A program made the translations under genes and the position numbers. A stretch of DNA of 64,000 bases, taken from assembly GCF_042685645.1 (NCBI RefSeq), contig NZ_JBHUNX010000001.1, positions 1,984,001 to 2,048,000 on the forward strand. The letters run 5' to 3'. The notes beneath the pieces are model-generated. The model saw only the letters and a program-made list of their open reading frames with translations. It was not told the DNA's origin and did no database searches. How positions within the stretch are numbered: position 1 is the first letter of the stretch; the number at the start of each line of letters is the position of its first letter. This document shows, piece by piece, positions 62,613 to 64,000 of this stretch. The stretch comes from Salininema proteolyticum. GTDB lineage: Bacteria; Actinomycetota; Actinomycetes; Mycobacteriales; Micromonosporaceae.

Positions 62613-62975
62613 TCAGTCCTCCCGGGACTTCTCGTCGTCCGCCAGGGCGCTGCGGGCCTCCAGTTGGAGGACCCTCTTGCGGAGCGCGGCTATGTCGTCC
62701 TGGGCTCGGCGCAGTTTGGCGTCCATGCGGTTGGTCTGGGACTGGTGGCGGCGGACCTCGTCGGCGAGGTCGTCGACCTTGCCCGACTCGGCGTCGCGGT
62801 AGTAGCCGAACTTGCCCGCGACGGTGTCCACGCCGTTGCGGACCCACTGGCGCGCCTCGCGGAGCCGGGGGTCGGACTCGGTGAAGCGGTCGCCGGCGTC
62901 CGCGAAGCGGCGGGCGGCGGCCGCGGCCTGTCCGGCGGCGGTCTCGAAATAGGATTGGAAGCTAGGGCCCATCAT
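62613..62975 (-). CDS. coiled-coil protein of unknown function
   Basis: A 120-aa protein. The first 45 residues are Ala/Arg-rich (GQAAAAARRFADAGDRF) and residues about 60-115 form a coiled coil (VDDLADEVRRHQSQTNRMDAKLRRAQDDIAALRKRVLQLEARS). No enzyme motif. First gene of the tlyA-nadK operon and divergent from the SCP2 gene. Confidence 0.7.
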   Translation of the reverse strand: MMGPSFQSYFETAAGQAAAAARRFADAGDRFTESDPRLREARQWVRNGVDTVAGKFGYYRDAESGKVDDLADEVRRHQSQTNRMDAKLRRAQDDIAALRKRVLQLEARSALADDEKSRED

Positions 62976-63048
62976 GGGTTGTGTCCACCTCTTTCCTGTT
63001 TACTACTACGGTACCGAGCGGACGCCCGGAGCCACGCTATATACTGAT

Positions 63049-63061
63049 GAGTAACATACTC
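63049..63061. promoter_or_regulatory. short dyad upstream of SCP2 gene
   Basis: GAGTA and TACTC form a perfect dyad with a 3-base spacer (13 bases in all) in an AT-rich stretch next to a TATACT-like -10 (63040-63045). It lies between the divergent coiled-coil and SCP2 genes. Confidence 0.35.
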
Positions 63062-63133
63062 GCGTGGCGGTCGGACCGCCACCGAGGGCGGGCCCAGCGC
63101 CGGCCCACTACCACCGATTGCGAAGGAGCAACC

Positions 63134-63475
63134 ATGGCCAACGCCGCCGAATGCCAGGAAGCCCTGGAGAAGTTCGCCGAAATGCTCGCCTCCAAGCCCA
63201 AGACCGCCAAGAAGCTGTCGGGCTTCGACCGCTCCCTGGCCTGCGACATCACCGACCTCGACGACGTCTCCTTCCACGGGCGCTTCGACAAGGGCAAGCT
63301 GGTCGACATCGAGGAGGGCGACGACGACGAGGCCCAGATCCGCATGATCCTCTCCTCCGACGACCTGCTCGCGCTGGTCAGCGGGGAGCTGGACTTCAAG
63401 AAGGCCTTCACCGGCGGCAAGGTGAAGGTCAAGGCCAACATGATGGACATGATGAAGCTGGGCTCGGCCCTCTAA
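63134..63475 (+). CDS. SCP2 sterol/lipid-carrier domain protein
   Basis: A 113-aa single-domain SCP2 fold that binds hydrophobic ligands such as fatty acyl chains. IRMILSSDDLLALVSGELDFKKAFTGGKVKVKANM is the family's C-terminal lipid-binding segment. AAGGAG lies 5 bases before the ATG; the open frame extends 51 codons further without a better start. In actinomycetes such proteins commonly sit near tlyA; the ligand is unknown. Confidence 0.88.
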   Translation: MANAAECQEALEKFAEMLASKPKTAKKLSGFDRSLACDITDLDDVSFHGRFDKGKLVDIEEGDDDEAQIRMILSSDDLLALVSGELDFKKAFTGGKVKVKANMMDMMKLGSAL

Positions 63476-63598
63476 CCGCTTCGCCGCCCATCGCGGCGAC
63501 CCCCGCGTTCCGCCTCGGCACCGCCGTTCGGAACCGGCGGCCGCCCGTCCGGGCGAGCGTCCCGCGCCGGCTTCCGGCGCCGCTCTGCAGAGCAGTCA

Positions 63599-63640
63599 CA
63601 CAGTCGTGGCGGGGAGGTGAACCTCCCCGCCACGACTGTG
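63599..63640. terminator. bidirectional terminator, SCP2/HAD-IIA
   Basis: A perfect 20-base inverted repeat (63599-63618 with 63621-63640) between two convergent genes, ending in TGTG and preceding the HAD-IIA stop by 11 bases. Confidence 0.85.
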
Positions 63641-63651
63641 TTCCCGGTCTT

Positions 63652-64000
63652 TCAGGCCGTGGTGAGGGCGGATTCCGCCTCGGCGCCGACGGCCGCGAGG
63701 CCGTCGGAGAACTCCGCTCCCGCGTCGACGGCGCTCCAGGCCGCCGCGCAGAGCGCGCGCCACGCCGAGAGCTCGTCTCCCTTGCCGCTCAGCGTAAGAG
63801 TCCCCGAGACCAGCTTCACCGACCACTCTTCGCAGTGCGCCGCTCCGGGTTCCTCCACCGTGACCTCCGGCTGCGGATTGTTCAGCTCCGCGGCCGTCCA
63901 GCCCAGATAGGTGGGCCGGCGTTCGGGAGGCAGGCGCAACGCCGAGGCGGGTTTGACCACTCCGGAGAACACCAGGAGGCTGTCGATGCCCAGGGCGTTG
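63652..64000 (-). CDS. HAD-IIA phosphatase, C-terminal part (cut by window end)
   Basis: The frame is open to the window edge. The visible part begins with ALGIDSLLVFSGV, the end of the HAD-IIA (NagD/Rv1692-like) catalytic domain, and continues with RPTYLGWTAAELN, typical of the family's C-terminus. A small acidic C-terminal domain follows (about 70 aa). Rv1692 in M. tuberculosis is a glycerol-3-phosphate phosphatase that lies beside Rv1693 and tlyA, matching this position. Confidence 0.75.
   Translation of the reverse strand, partial: NALGIDSLLVFSGVVKPASALRLPPERRPTYLGWTAAELNNPQPEVTVEEPGAAHCEEWSVKLVSGTLTLSGKGDELSAWRALCAAAWSAVDAGAEFSDGLAAVGAEAESALTTA

Overview
This is a high-GC actinomycete chromosome segment. 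The evidence is a complete Pup-proteasome cluster (pafA, prcA, prcB, pup, dop, arc), the mycothiol gene mshC, an actinobacterial rRNA operon with no spacer tRNAs, frequent GTG/TTG starts and very GC-rich third codon positions. The genus cannot be fixed by eye; the 16S text looks broadly Streptosporangiales/Nocardiopsaceae-like, and this is only an impression.

Layout. 0-0.8 kb: 3' part of a beta-lactamase-family serine hydrolase. 0.85-10.3 kb (minus): pafA, prcA, prcB, pup, dop, arc, then trmI and a site-2-protease-like M50 peptidase, with a 3Fe-4S ferredoxin divergent from arc. 10.4-16.8 kb (plus): a Cas4/RecB-type nuclease, a NarL-type two-component pair and an ABC exporter pair. 16.9-19.7 kb: an MFS sugar transporter, a 47-aa hydrophobic peptide gene and a membrane protein. 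20.3-26.1 kb (minus): rrn operon with promoter, leader, spacers, terminators and a 10-copy CCGCA repeat just past its end. 27-29 kb: an OsmC-type peroxidase and a divergent KamA-family radical SAM enzyme. 29-34 kb: glycerol regulon (IclR/GylR-type regulator divergent from glpF-glpK-glpD) with two matching operator-like sites. 34-39.3 kb: three tandem HAD phosphatases, thymidine kinase, an imine-reductase-like dehydrogenase divergent from an HxlR regulator, and a flavin-reductase-like protein.

39.3-47 kb (minus): a fructan utilisation operon in the order lacI, binding lipoprotein, two permeases, short GH32-like enzyme, fructokinase, exported GH32 enzyme. A LacI-type operator lies just after a good promoter and a second copy lies inside the lipoprotein gene. 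47-51.7 kb: a membrane-anchored periplasmic-binding-like receptor translationally coupled to a P-loop ATPase, with a divergent degenerate kinase-like gene; this is the least understood set in the window. 51.7-60.7 kb: metH, a HypX/HoxX-like two-domain protein with no hydrogenase genes nearby, mshC, uppP and an aldo/keto reductase lacking the usual catalytic tyrosine. 60.7-64 kb: nadK, tlyA, a 56-aa gene, a coiled-coil gene, an SCP2 protein and the end of a HAD-IIA phosphatase.

The proteasome-trmI-recB block and the metH-mshC-uppP block belong to one neighbourhood in Mycobacterium tuberculosis (Rv2097c-Rv2136c). Here about 40 kb of rRNA, carbon-utilisation and accessory genes lies between them.
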